NCBI GenBank assembly: GCA_021432635.1
Contig: MU270121.1
Coordinates: forward strand, 98,595 to 162,594
DNA from: Thozetella sp. PMI_491
Lineage: Eukaryota > Ascomycota > Sordariomycetes > Chaetosphaeriales > Chaetosphaeriaceae
DNA: 64,000 bases
Reading direction: 5' to 3'
This document shows, one piece after another, positions 1-9,679 of the stretch. Within the stretch, counting starts at the first letter, position 1; each line of letters opens with the position of its first letter. A program made the translations under genes and the position numbers. Below the pieces are notes generated by a model. The model was not told where the DNA came from, did no database searches, and was given only the letters and a program-made list of their open reading frames with translations.

Positions 1-1056
1 ATTGACAAAGGGCTAGAGGCAGTCGTGCAGCCATCATCCCCCCTCAGCTTCCGCCATTCCTCGCCCATTCCTGTGGCCCCTACGTCATGGCAGCTTCCCA
101 GCCGTAGCTGCCCCGCAATGACAATGACCCTTCCCTTCCGCCCAGCTAAGCCAGCCCCCCTTTCGCTCTCCAACTCTCCTCTACCCATCCATCCATACCC
201 ACCCATCATAGTACGCATAGGGCCTAGGGCCACTCTTGGCCTGCCCTGCCCCCTCGTCCCTCCCCCCCCGTTCCAGCCTTTCCGTCCTGGGGCTAGGGGC
301 GGCGAACATCACGGCGCCGTCGCTGGCCGACCGAGACCACGAGGCCACAGAGGGCCGCCTCTTGCATGTCATGGGCTGCAGTGCGAACGCTTAGGGCTTG
401 ACTGGTCTTGACTCGGCGCGCCGGCTCGTCCTGCCTGGTCTCGTTCCAGCGCCAAAGGCCAGGGGGACAGAAGCTTGGTTGTTCGGTGCCAGCTGGGCCT
501 CGTATTCAAAAGCAAACTCGACGTCGACGGGGAGGGTCTCGGCCCCATCAGCCCGGGACAGTGCGCTGCGCTGCGTTAGTGGAGGCTGCAATGTTACCCT
601 GCAACTGCTGCTTGTCCGTCCAAGCCGTCGCCGCTCGTTGCCCGCCGCTTCAGCCACGGACCGGGGGCAGTAGTCGAACCCTGAAAATCGTCTTGGCACA
701 GAGCGACTCCATGAACCCCAATGCATTACATTCTCAGGCAACTTGGTTGAGCTTGTGAGCGTCGAGGGGTTTCCAGGGTTAGGGTTGGATGCTCAAAACC
801 TGATAAGGATCCCTGCCTCAGGCGCTTCCGGTTCCCGGCTCCAGCAATGGGTAGTATTACCTGCTGTAGAGCTGGTCGGTGGGTGGTGAGCCAGGATTCT
901 ACGGTAGTTAAATCAAGATTTGATTAGTCGTACTGAGAAAATACGAATTTGCAAGAAATCTCGAGGGACATCGCCCCTCGCCCTGCTGTGAACAAAGCTA
1001 GCACACCAGCACCTAGACATACTATTTACTGTCTCGTGAATGCAACTGCGGTCGAA
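1..1056. other. Intergenic, no gene recognised
   Basis: About 1 kb of GC-rich sequence upstream of the tyrosine phosphatase gene. Short open frames on both strands show no domain, no signal peptide and no sensible splicing. A telomere-like GGGTTAGGGTT sits at 776-786. The last 100-200 bases are presumably the promoter and 5' leader of the phosphatase gene. Confidence 0.6.
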
Positions 1057-2207
1057 ATGGCAGAAGACGCGCCGCTGAAGACGCCTGACCTGGATGCAGT
1101 CGATCCGTTCAGCCCGGACTTTGACAACATCCTCAACTTCCGGGACGTTGGCGAGACCATCAATGAGTTCCTGGGCAAAAAGTACTCTCGTCATGCATTC
1201 CTCCCCCTCTCCTTCTCCGGCCAGGCTGCACCGCCGTCCAGACGCCTTTGCTGACCGCCTCTGCAGGTTCGTGAGAGAAGGGCTGGTCTTCCGCTCAGCA
1301 CGACCGGATGACGCAAGCCTGGAGGACCGGCGCCGTCTCGAGCAGGAGTTTCACATCCGCACAGTTATGGATCTGCGGACCAAGACCGAACACATCAACG
1401 CGGCCAAGAAGCGCAAGCGCGAGCTAGCAGCGCTGGGGCCCGCCGCCCTCGCAAAATCCAACGAGGCATTTGCCGAGCCTCCCCAGATCCCGGGCCTAAA
1501 ATATCTTGAGATCAAACTCACTGGGCGCAAGTTTGAGAGGTACCTCCTCAGCCAGCTCGGTTGGTGGAGCTTCATGTAAGTCTGAGGGCTGTGGAAGCCC
1601 AGGCGAAGGCACTGGTTCACACGAGCAAACGCGCTGACGGGACTGGAAGCAAATTCATAATTCTATTCCTCTGCGGATTCCGCATGAAGGCCATCGCAAT
1701 CTTGGGACGAGAGGTCATGCAGCCCATTGGCCTGCCTGGCCTGGGTACGAGCACACTAGACCAATCTGGTTCCGAGATCAACGAGGTATATCTCGCATTC
1801 TGCACCGTGGCGGTAGCCCCTCGGCCGACCCATCTAACGTAGCATTACAGGCCCTGAGCTCGTTCCTGGAACCGAGCGCTCTCCCTATGCTGGTCCATTG
1901 CACGCAGGGCAAGGACCGCACCGGGATCATCATACTCCTAGCTCTGATGATACTCGGCGTCCCCATGAAAGCCATCGATTTTGATTACCAACTCTCCAAC
2001 GACGCGCTCCTTGCCGAGAAGGAATACAGGCTGGCCGAGATCAGAGAGATTGGATTGACGGAAGACTTCGCAGGTACTGCCGAAGACTTCGTAGAAAAGA
2101 CGGCAGCGCACCTTGAGTCGCGATATGGCGGGCTCAATGCGTACCTGGACTCCATAGGATTTGACGAGGACAGGCGACGCAAGTTGGTAGAGATCCTCGC
2201 TTACTAG
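1057..2207 (+). CDS. Tyrosine/serine protein phosphatase (HCxxGKDRTG family), 4 exons
   Basis: Exons 1057-1181, 1267-1575, 1650-1785 and 1851-2207 join into a 308-residue protein. The ATG at 1057 opens the frame (MAEDAPLKTPDL). The signature HCTQGKDRTG lies at about residues 206-215, with nucleophile Cys207 and Arg213. This P-loop, with Lys-Asp before the Arg, is typical of the fungal/bacterial Tyr/Ser phosphatase family that also includes phosphoinositide phosphatases. Upstream, NILNFRDVGETINEF (about residues 24-38) is the usual N-terminal FRDxG motif. All introns have GT..AG ends (donors GTACTC, GTAAGT, GTATAT). The stop codon lies only 20 bp from the stop of convergent LTV1, so the 3' UTRs must overlap. 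Substrate is unknown. No signal peptide or membrane segment, so probably cytosolic. Confidence 0.88.
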
Positions 2208-2227
2208 TTCATGCATACAAGTACGGC

Positions 2228-3531
2228 CTATCGGTACTTCGGCCGTATCCGCGCAGGACCGAGCTCCCTGCGGATCTCATCAAGCTGCTCTGTCCCGGTT
2301 TTCCAGTTCCCCTTCTTGATATGTTTTTTGCCGTGTGTTGTATAGCTGCCGAGGAAGTCATCGAGTATGTTGTCGAAGTCGGCACGCACCGGCCCCTGCA
2401 CGCTAGACACGGATGAGATGGCCGAGACCGAGCCCATCTCATCCATGTCCTCATTGTAAGCCTCCTCGATCTTCTCGAATCGAGAATCCAGGATGCCCAT
2501 CTGCTCTGTCCGGGCCAGAATGGATGAAGACATGGAATAGTTGGAGGGATTCGTGAGAGCGCCCTTCCTCTTCTTCTTGCGGCCGCCGTTTGTCGTTGTC
2601 GTAAATATCGAGGACTCCACCTCGGAGGCCACAGGCGCCGCAGCCTTCTTTCCGCTCTTCTCATCGCTCTTGAACTTCTTGAAGTCCTCCATCCAGTCCT
2701 GCGAGGGGCCCTCAACCGGCGGTTCCTTGCTCGTATCGACGAGCTGCGGAACCTCGTCGTCTCGGAACTCCTTCGCTGGTTTCGCCGTGTGGTCGGACTC
2801 CCAGCCCTCGTCGTCATCGTACTCTGGATACGTCTCGTCAAACTCGTGCTCGTCCAGCTCCTGTGAATCTTTCGCTAGTTCCTTGAACACGTCATCGTCC
2901 TCGTCGTCGACGTACGCATCGTCTTCCAGCGCCTCGAGCACCTCGCGCAAGCGGGGGTCCATGTCTGGCTGGAACCCGGCGATTGCATCAGGGATGTCTT
3001 GCTGTGCTTGGTATGTGACCCTCTGTAGGTTCTTAGAAGGCAGTATGCTCTCGTCAAATAGCTCTTGAGACTCGTTCTCTAGGTTCAGCTGCCTGAGGGC
3101 ATCGTCCAGGGACTGCTTCTCTTTTCCTTTCCCTTGGTTGATCACCGGGTTTGCCTCGACAAAGACCGCCTCGCCACTGCCTTGTCCCAGACCCCTCAGG
3201 TGCTGCATGTAATCGTACTCGGTATCGTCGAAATACACGCCATACTCGGCAGCCTCGCCCTCGTTGGCCCGGATGCGGTCAGCATCGGCGCCGAGCTGGG
3301 ACGCCAGGTCGCTGATGGTAGATCCGCGGGTGGAAACGCCTTTGGCCGCATTGGGGAGTTGGGTCGGATTGAGCACCATAGACGGCGCTTCGTCGTCATG
3401 GATGAGAGGGTCATTTTGAGGTCGGTGGACGAGCGTGAAGTGCGTCGCCGTCTTCTTGTCACTTTGGAGGGGTTAGCGGGGACTGGGTGGTCGTGGAGGG
3501 GCAGAACTCACATCCACTTGCGCCGAGGCAT
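2228..3531 (-). CDS. ltv1: LTV1, 40S ribosomal subunit assembly factor, 2 exons
   Basis: Exon 1 is only 20 nt (3531-3512, MPRRKWI) and exon 2 is 3461-2228; spliced product 417 residues. The start continues into [20 protein letters not shown], the conserved LTV1 N-terminus. The middle and C-terminal parts are acidic and low in complexity ([17 protein letters not shown]), and the C-terminal region is Lys/Arg-rich, as in LTV1 proteins. LTV1 is known to ride on pre-40S particles, place Rps3 and Rps20, and be released after phosphorylation; it is also linked to nuclear export. A model beginning at the first Met of exon 2 would lose the conserved N-terminus. It is divergent from LSG1, 445 bp away, and convergent with the phosphatase gene. 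Confidence 0.9.
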
Positions 3532-3976
3532 CTTGGCTAGCCTTTTTGTATAGAGTGCGGCGCTTTCGGCCGGTTATGTAGGAAGAGAAGCGAGAATGTC
3601 GAAAGAATGCCTTTGTGCCTTGTGTGGTCGAGGAGGAGGGTCAAGAGGGTGTCTGAGCAAATTCGGGCGGACCGCAAGCGCACAACAGAATCGAAAATTT
3701 TAGTGGGGTTAGGCCGTTATCAATTATCGATTGTCGCTCGCACTCCCCGCACTTGCAAATTTGCCCCTCCATTATTCAGCGTGATCTGAGGGCAGCGACG
3801 TCAAGAGTCTCAGCTGTTGCGTGACACTCTGATTCATCCAACAGCAACATCAACAACGAGGTCGGCCTGCCTGCTGATAGACAAGTGAGATTCGAGAACG
3901 GTCTCTCTAAAGACAAATCCATCATCGACTGCAACTAAGAAAAGACACCCTTACGCACTGCAATCAACCCTCCACG
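3532..3976. promoter_or_regulatory. Shared divergent promoter of LTV1 and LSG1
   Basis: The 445 bp between the two start codons is the only room for both promoters. It contains an RRPE-like element (GAAAATTTT, within 3692-3702), the motif known from yeast ribosome-biogenesis promoters. No PAC (GATGAG) box was seen. The AT-rich patch 3690-3735 includes an ATCGAT palindrome. Joint control of the two genes is an inference. Confidence 0.6.
3692..3702. promoter_or_regulatory. RRPE-like motif
   Basis: CGAAAATTTTA, matching the core AAAATTTT of the ribosomal RNA processing element, lies between two ribosome-biogenesis genes. Such a short motif can occur by chance; its placement is the main support. 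Confidence 0.4.
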
Positions 3977-6004
3977 ATGCCGAAGGCCAAGTCCAAGACC
4001 TCAGTCGGACTCGGCAACACGCTGATGAACGACCGGTTCGGGAAGGGTAAAGGATCGGATAGAAAGCGGACGTCGGCTGTCACTCGCATCAACCATGCAA
4101 CAGGCGAGGAATACATCGTTAACGATCGAGCCGAGGCAGCATGGGTGAAGATGCGCTCCGTCACGGAGCAGGGCGCCCTTGACGAATTCCTGGCCACTGC
4201 TGAACTCGCGGGAACCGACTTCACCGCAGAGAAAATCAACAATGTCAAGATCATCCACACCGACCAGCGGAACCCATACTTGCTATCGGTCGCGGAGGAG
4301 CGGGCGGTTCTGGGCAAGCAGAAGGAGCACAAGGCACGCTTGACGGTGCCGCGGAGACCGCGCTGGGACACTTCAACCACCCCGGAGGAACTGGACCGCC
4401 GGGAGCGCGACAGTTTCTTGAACTGGCGAAGAGGCCTTGCCGACCTCCAAGAGACCAACGATTTGCTGATGACACCATTTGAGAGGAACTTGGAGGTGTG
4501 GCGCCAGCTTTGGCGTGTGATCGAACGGTCCGACCTCGTGGTTCAGATCGTGGATGCTAGAAATCCGCTTCTGTTCCGTTCCGAAGATCTAGAGCTCTAT
4601 GTAAAGGACGTCGACCCAAAGAAGGAGAACCTTTTGCTCATCAACAAGGCCGACATGATGACATACGCCCAGCGAAAGGCTTGGGCCGCGTATCTCAAGG
4701 AAGCCGGTATCGCCTACCGATTCTTTTCTGCGGAGCTCGCAAAGGAGTATAATGAGTCGCGTGAGAGGGACTCCGAAGAAGAGTCGGGGGAAGAGTTGGA
4801 GGAAGAGTCGGGCTCGGACGATGGAGAGGTGGAGGAGGGCGGTGCCTCACTTGAGTCCGCGGACAACGACGCCACGTCTGGAGAGGCAAGCGAGGGAGAG
4901 AGCGATGCCGCTGCCGAGCAATCAAACGACTCCGAGGCAGATACCAGGATTCTGACAGTTGACGAACTGGAGAGCATTTTCTTAAAATATGCGCCTACAC
5001 GCGAGGGTGAGTCATTCCGTGGTACATACCTGGCTGCCTCGCTGAGTCTAACTGTGCCTTTAGACGGGGAACAAAAGTTACAAGTGGGCTTGGTCGGCTA
5101 TCCAAACGTCGGAAAGTCTTCCACTATCAATGCGCTGATTGGGGCCAAGAAGGTATCAGTTTCTTCGACTCCTGGAAAGACCAAGCATTTCCAGACCATC
5201 CACCTTAGTGAAAAGGTCATCCTATGCGATTGCCCCGGTCTGGTGTTCCCCAACTTTGCAAACACTAAGGCAGATCTCGTCTGCAACGGGGTTTTGCCCA
5301 TCGACCAGCTACGAGAGTACTCAGGTCCTTGTGCCCTTGTTGCCCGTCGGATTCCTCAGCCATTCCTTGAGGCCGTCTATGGTATCCAAATACGCACCAG
5401 GCCTCTTGAAGAGGGGGGAATAGGCATCCCTACGTCCGAGGAGCTGCTTTCCGCTTACGCCCGCCACCGGGGCTTCATGACCCAGGGTCTGGGCCAACCC
5501 GATCAATCTAGAGCGGCTCGCTTCGTGCTTAAGGACTATGTCAACGGCAAGCTGCTGTACTGTGAGCCACCGCCAGGGGACATAGATGCCATGGAATTCA
5601 ACCGCGAGCTTTACGACATGGCTCATTTGCCTACCAAGAGGCGGCTAGCTCTTGCGGCAGCTATGGACGCTATGACGGTCGAGGACGGCGACGACATGTC
5701 CCTCCTGTCGGACATGGTGCCACTACGGCAAGGAAGCAAGTCGACGAACCTTGACAAAGCATTCTTCAAGGCGGACCCAGGGAACGGCGGCCATCTGAGC
5801 ATGCCCTTCAACCACAAGTACACCGAGCAAGGCAAGGCACTTGGTTCTGGAAAGCAGCTGAGCGGCCGTAAGATGCGGACTATGATTGCGCTCGAGCAGG
5901 GCATCGACCCCAAGGACGTCCAACTTACGTCCGGCAAGAAGCACTTCAAGGGAGGTCAGAAGGGTAAAGCAAAGAGGAAAGGAAACTCGGCCGATGATGA
6001 CTAA
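3977..6004 (+). CDS. lsg1: LSG1, circularly permuted GTPase of 60S subunit maturation, 2 exons
   Basis: Exons 3977-5006 and 5064-6004 give 656 residues, close to yeast Lsg1 (about 640). The GTPase motifs come in permuted order: G4 NKAD at about residues 223-226 precedes G1 GYPNVGKSS (about 355) and G3 DCPGL. The N-terminus (KTSVGLGNTLMNDRFGKGK) and the Lys-rich C-terminal tail are typical. A Glu/Ser/Asp-rich insert lies at roughly residues 255-325. Lsg1 is known to work in the cytoplasm to release the export adaptor Nmd3 from pre-60S particles. The 57-nt intron 5007-5063 (GTGAGT, CTAAC branch, TTTAG) is a multiple of three and stop-free, so a naive reading adds 19 residues just before the P-loop; family alignment favours removing them. 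Confidence 0.93.
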   Translation: MPKAKSKTSVGLGNTLMNDRFGKGKGSDRKRTSAVTRINHATGEEYIVNDRAEAAWVKMRSVTEQGALDEFLATAELAGTDFTAEKINNVKIIHTDQRNPYLLSVAEERAVLGKQKEHKARLTVPRRPRWDTSTTPEELDRRERDSFLNWRRGLADLQETNDLLMTPFERNLEVWRQLWRVIERSDLVVQIVDARNPLLFRSEDLELYVKDVDPKKENLLLINKADMMTYAQRKAWAAYLKEAGIAYRFFSAELAKEYNESRERDSEEESGEELEEESGSDDGEVEEGGASLESADNDATSGEASEGESDAAAEQSNDSEADTRILTVDELESIFLKYAPTREGESFRGTYLAASLSLTVPLDGEQKLQVGLVGYPNVGKSSTINALIGAKKVSVSSTPGKTKHFQTIHLSEKVILCDCPGLVFPNFANTKADLVCNGVLPIDQLREYSGPCALVARRIPQPFLEAVYGIQIRTRPLEEGGIGIPTSEELLSAYARHRGFMTQGLGQPDQSRAARFVLKDYVNGKLLYCEPPPGDIDAMEFNRELYDMAHLPTKRRLALAAAMDAMTVEDGDDMSLLSDMVPLRQGSKSTNLDKAFFKADPGNGGHLSMPFNHKYTEQGKALGSGKQLSGRKMRTMIALEQGIDPKDVQLTSGKKHFKGGQKGKAKRKGNSADDD

Positions 6005-6535
6005 ATGCGAGGCGAGGCGGGACGTACGTGTTACTCCGGCTGCTGTTCGGGGCGGTAACGTGGGATAGACCTAGTTTACGTAGCACTATCATTGCACACG
6101 CATGATCCCGGCGTTTTGATGTCAACCAACCTACCTATTTCGGGGGTATAAGGATTCTAACATCACGGAGTTTAAAAGTATCTGAGGAAATCATGGCATA
6201 AAGTGGCTTGAAAAAAATAATTAAGCATTTTCCCGTGTATTCATGTGAACTCCGGATGACCTCGTCCTGTCTAAACCGATGCGTTCGTATCCCCGCCAGT
6301 CCAACAGACAGCAACACAATCATAAGTATTTCAATCAACGATTCCAACCCACGAATTAGTCCGAATTTGCATCTCAGCCGTGTATCTCTGATCTTAGTAT
6401 AAGCAGACGTGTCTGCGCGAACACGCATATGTAAGGTGGGAAAAAAGAAGGGAAGAGAGGGACAAGAAGCGAAACACCGCCTCTTTGCTAAGGTTGGCTA
6501 GACGGTGTGGGAGAGATGGTAGAGCATGAAACCGT
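6005..6535. other. Convergent 3' region, LSG1 and GT2 gene
   Basis: AT-richer than its surroundings, with A-rich runs around 6200-6230 that could act in 3'-end formation. No coding frame with recognisable content was seen on either strand. Confidence 0.6.
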
Positions 6536-9500
6536 CTAATAGTTGAATACCATCAAGCTTGGGTTGAGAACCAGCGGGGTCAGCGCATGGCTCACCAGGT
6601 TTACGGCTAGGGGCACGATGGCCGTGAAGTCGGTGATCTCCCAGCCGCGGGGCGCATAACGACCAAGGAAGATCATGACGCCCGACACGAGGAAGACGAA
6701 GAGGTACATGAACTTGAACGTCTTGAGGATCTTGGGGATCTCCTGGAAGAAGTTGGAGTTTTCTTTCTCCTTGGACGTGGCGCCCCATTGCATGTCGATG
6801 TGCAGCAAGTGGGCGAGCAGGGCGCCGCTGACGTGGAACGAGAGGCCGCCGAAGAAGACGGTCATCATGGGCGTCCACTTGAAGTTCTCGAACAGGGAAC
6901 CGAGCAGCGAGCGCTCGCCGTTGCGGTACCGCAGCGCCGCGAGGGCGACGTGACCGAGAACGTTGAAAACGGCGACCAGCGAGACGAAGACCTGCCATGA
7001 GCTGAGGTAGCAGTGGTCAAGGGTATCGCTGAACCATCCCACGAGGAAATAGTTGAGGATGGTGAGGAGCAGGGCGGAGGCTAGGGCGAAGTCTAGTGGA
7101 GCGTTAATATTAGGGCGAGAGCATGAAAGACTAGATGGGCATCTTACAGGAGCACATGTACGCGAAGATAGATATCTTTGAGGAGTACATGATGTTAGAG
7201 TTCAGGAAGGTAAAGAAGAGCGGAGTGAACGGGCCCTTCATCGGCCATCGGTGGACGGGATGGAAGACCATCTCACTGACGCCGTAGGCGTATCTGAAGT
7301 TGTTAGCACGTGCATTATATTGCAACTGTACTGGGCCGACTCACTTTTGCCAACGGGCGATCTCGTCGTAGATTGTCAGGGACACACCCTCTTGGAATCC
7401 TTCGCCGTGGTAGCTAGCGATTCTGACGATGCTACCCTTGATCTGGACGCGCAGTGCGATATCGAAGTCCTCAGAAACGTGGCTCTCAGACCAGTAAGCG
7501 ACGTAGCCATCGTCCTCGACGACTCCGACGTCTTGAACTGCTAAAGAGGGGGTCAGCCATCCCTGACCTCCTTCAGGGTATGTTGGCGAGAGCTTACCTT
7601 GCCATCTCAAGAAAGCGTTGTGGCCGACAAAGGGAGCGACCTCGCCTGATCCGATAGAGAATCGAATGGCCGTGTAGACAAGATTAGTGAAGAATGTGAT
7701 ACCGTTCTCGAAGTAGTCCCACGAGACCTGCATGACACCAGTGGAATGCTGGACGATAGCAACTTCTGGAGACAAGAACATCTCGGCAGCACCGTACAGG
7801 AGGCAATCAACGGGCTGTGATCTCGTATTAGTATCTGGAAGGCAGGTATGTGAGGGGCTATCTTGGCTTACAACTCGGGTGTCAGAGTCGACAATAAGGA
7901 TGAACTCGCCCATCCTGATATTTCCCGCAGCCTGGGCCCTTGGGTTCTCCTGTAGGACGCGAGCAAGAGCGGACTGGTACATCTCGTCCTCCTCCTGCTC
8001 GTCGATCATCTCGGTTCCTTCGGCCGCGCACTTGGCATCGACCATCTCTTGCAAGTAGGCCTCGACCTTCTGCGAGATGTTGAGGGCAAAGTTCATATTA
8101 GAGGCCTTCTTGAACTTTCCCTTACGCACGAAGCCTTCGTGGCCATGCTTGGGTCGAGACACCCAGCCGATGTTGTTGTCGTGGTAAAACTCGATGCGCT
8201 TCTGGGCTTCTTCCTCCGAGATGATCTGCAGACCGTCGTCATTGATGAAGATGCTTGCCGATCCGCCGTGGCTCTCGTAGTACGAGATGGCAGCCTGAAG
8301 ACTGCGCACTGTGGGGATGATAACAGACTCCATGCCCTCCTTGTAAACAGGCATCTGGATCGTGATGTGGGCCGGCGCGAATCCGTCCATGTAAGCGCGC
8401 CGTAACGAGGGCTTGTTGGGCGAGTAGTACCTCGAATTGGTCTTTTGGCCACCAATAGGACCTACGATCTGAAAGATGTCGCAGAAGATGACCTGGAAGA
8501 AGAAGATAGAGACAAATAGAAGGAATGGGACGCAGACGAGTAGTCCTAGGCGCTTGTACGTTCCGTCTAGGACGCACTCGATGAGGAGCTGTGACACGTA
8601 AACGCCGCAGAGAAGCACGATGGCGAGGCAGATGCCCATGCCGACGAATACAGAACTGTTCCGCATCACGGGTCGGGCCAGAGACTCCGGCGCGTCGGTG
8701 GACTCGTCCTTCTCCAAGACTTCGGTGCTGTCGTTGCTGAAGGTTCCTAGCGCCCCAGCGCCCTTCTCGGCTCCCATCACACCCTTGTAGATTGACGTAT
8801 TCGACGAATATACCGATGGCGGTCGCGATGGCGAGTGCAATAGACTGAATGGCAGTGCACCTGTACCCCACACGAGAGCAAGAAGCTTCTCCTCCAACCG
8901 CGTAGCAGTCGGAACGATCTGTTGGAGGTCGTCGTGCCAAACTAGCATCATTTGCTCGTGTCGAACCAGGCAGGCATACTGGAACTTCTTGACACTGGAC
9001 GGCACCATCGAGTCAAGAGAGTCGGCAATTTGCAGCTGTGAACCGTCCGAGAAGCGCAGTTCTGTTTGGCCCGGGGAGATACCAGCGAGTATACCGTCCA
9101 GGATGTTCGGCTTCATGGTAAACGCGACCACGAGATTGAGGCGCTGAATGCAGCCTAACAAAGAGGGTGACACGTCGTCCGGATAGCTCACGTATTGGCC
9201 TCTTGCTCTTTTCAGGAGTACTCCATACGGATCACCTGGTATCCTCGCTGACGCGGGTGGTATCCACCCGCTCGCGACTACTCGATTGTTGAGGTACGAG
9301 ATCATCTGCGGAACGATCGTTAGCATTTAGACTGACCACGGGCGCGCCACGACACACAACTTACCGTCTTGTATCGAAACTCATCGGAATAGGTGACAGC
9401 CGATGACCGTGAAGCATCTGAGGCGATTGACAGCACTCCTGACGAGCCTGTGTGCTGGTGGTGGTGGTACACTCCATGCCCTCCCACGCCTGGGACTGCG

Positions 9501-9679
9501 AAGTCCGACGCCGTTGGTGATGCTGATCTTTGCCTAGGCTGAGGGCTGTTGTTCCTTTGGTAGACAGGATTGGGAGCGGGGAAATCATGCCCCAAAGTCG
9601 GACTCATTGGCGATGCAATCCTTGGTGTACCGGTAAGGTTTCGGAGAGGATACTCTCCGCCGTACCCGTTGCTCGCCAT
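6536..9679 (-). CDS. Multi-spanning family 2 glycosyltransferase (ZtGT2-like), 6 exons
   Basis: Exons 9679-9365, 9305-7872, 7814-7598, 7540-7345, 7293-7148 and 7092-6536 give 954 residues. The N-terminus is Ser/Pro/His-rich and probably cytosolic. Two membrane spans lie at about 322-345 and 357-380. The GT-A catalytic part follows: QMPVYKEG (about 420), FINDDG (about 461), DSDTRV (about 577), SEDFDI (about 678) and DEIARWQ, the positions of the D, DxD, ED and (Q/R)xxRW motifs of processive GT2 enzymes. At least five further spans fill the C-terminus. The layout resembles the fungal GT2 proteins needed for hyphal growth on solid surfaces and virulence in Zymoseptoria and Fusarium; orthology is inferred. 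Two of the five introns are 57 nt and stop-free. The product is probably a surface polysaccharide; the sugar is unknown. Confidence 0.85.

Noticed and set aside
776-786. Telomere-like GGGTTAGGGTT
   Set aside because: Fewer than two full repeats; compatible with chance or a promoter telobox, not a chromosome end or scar.
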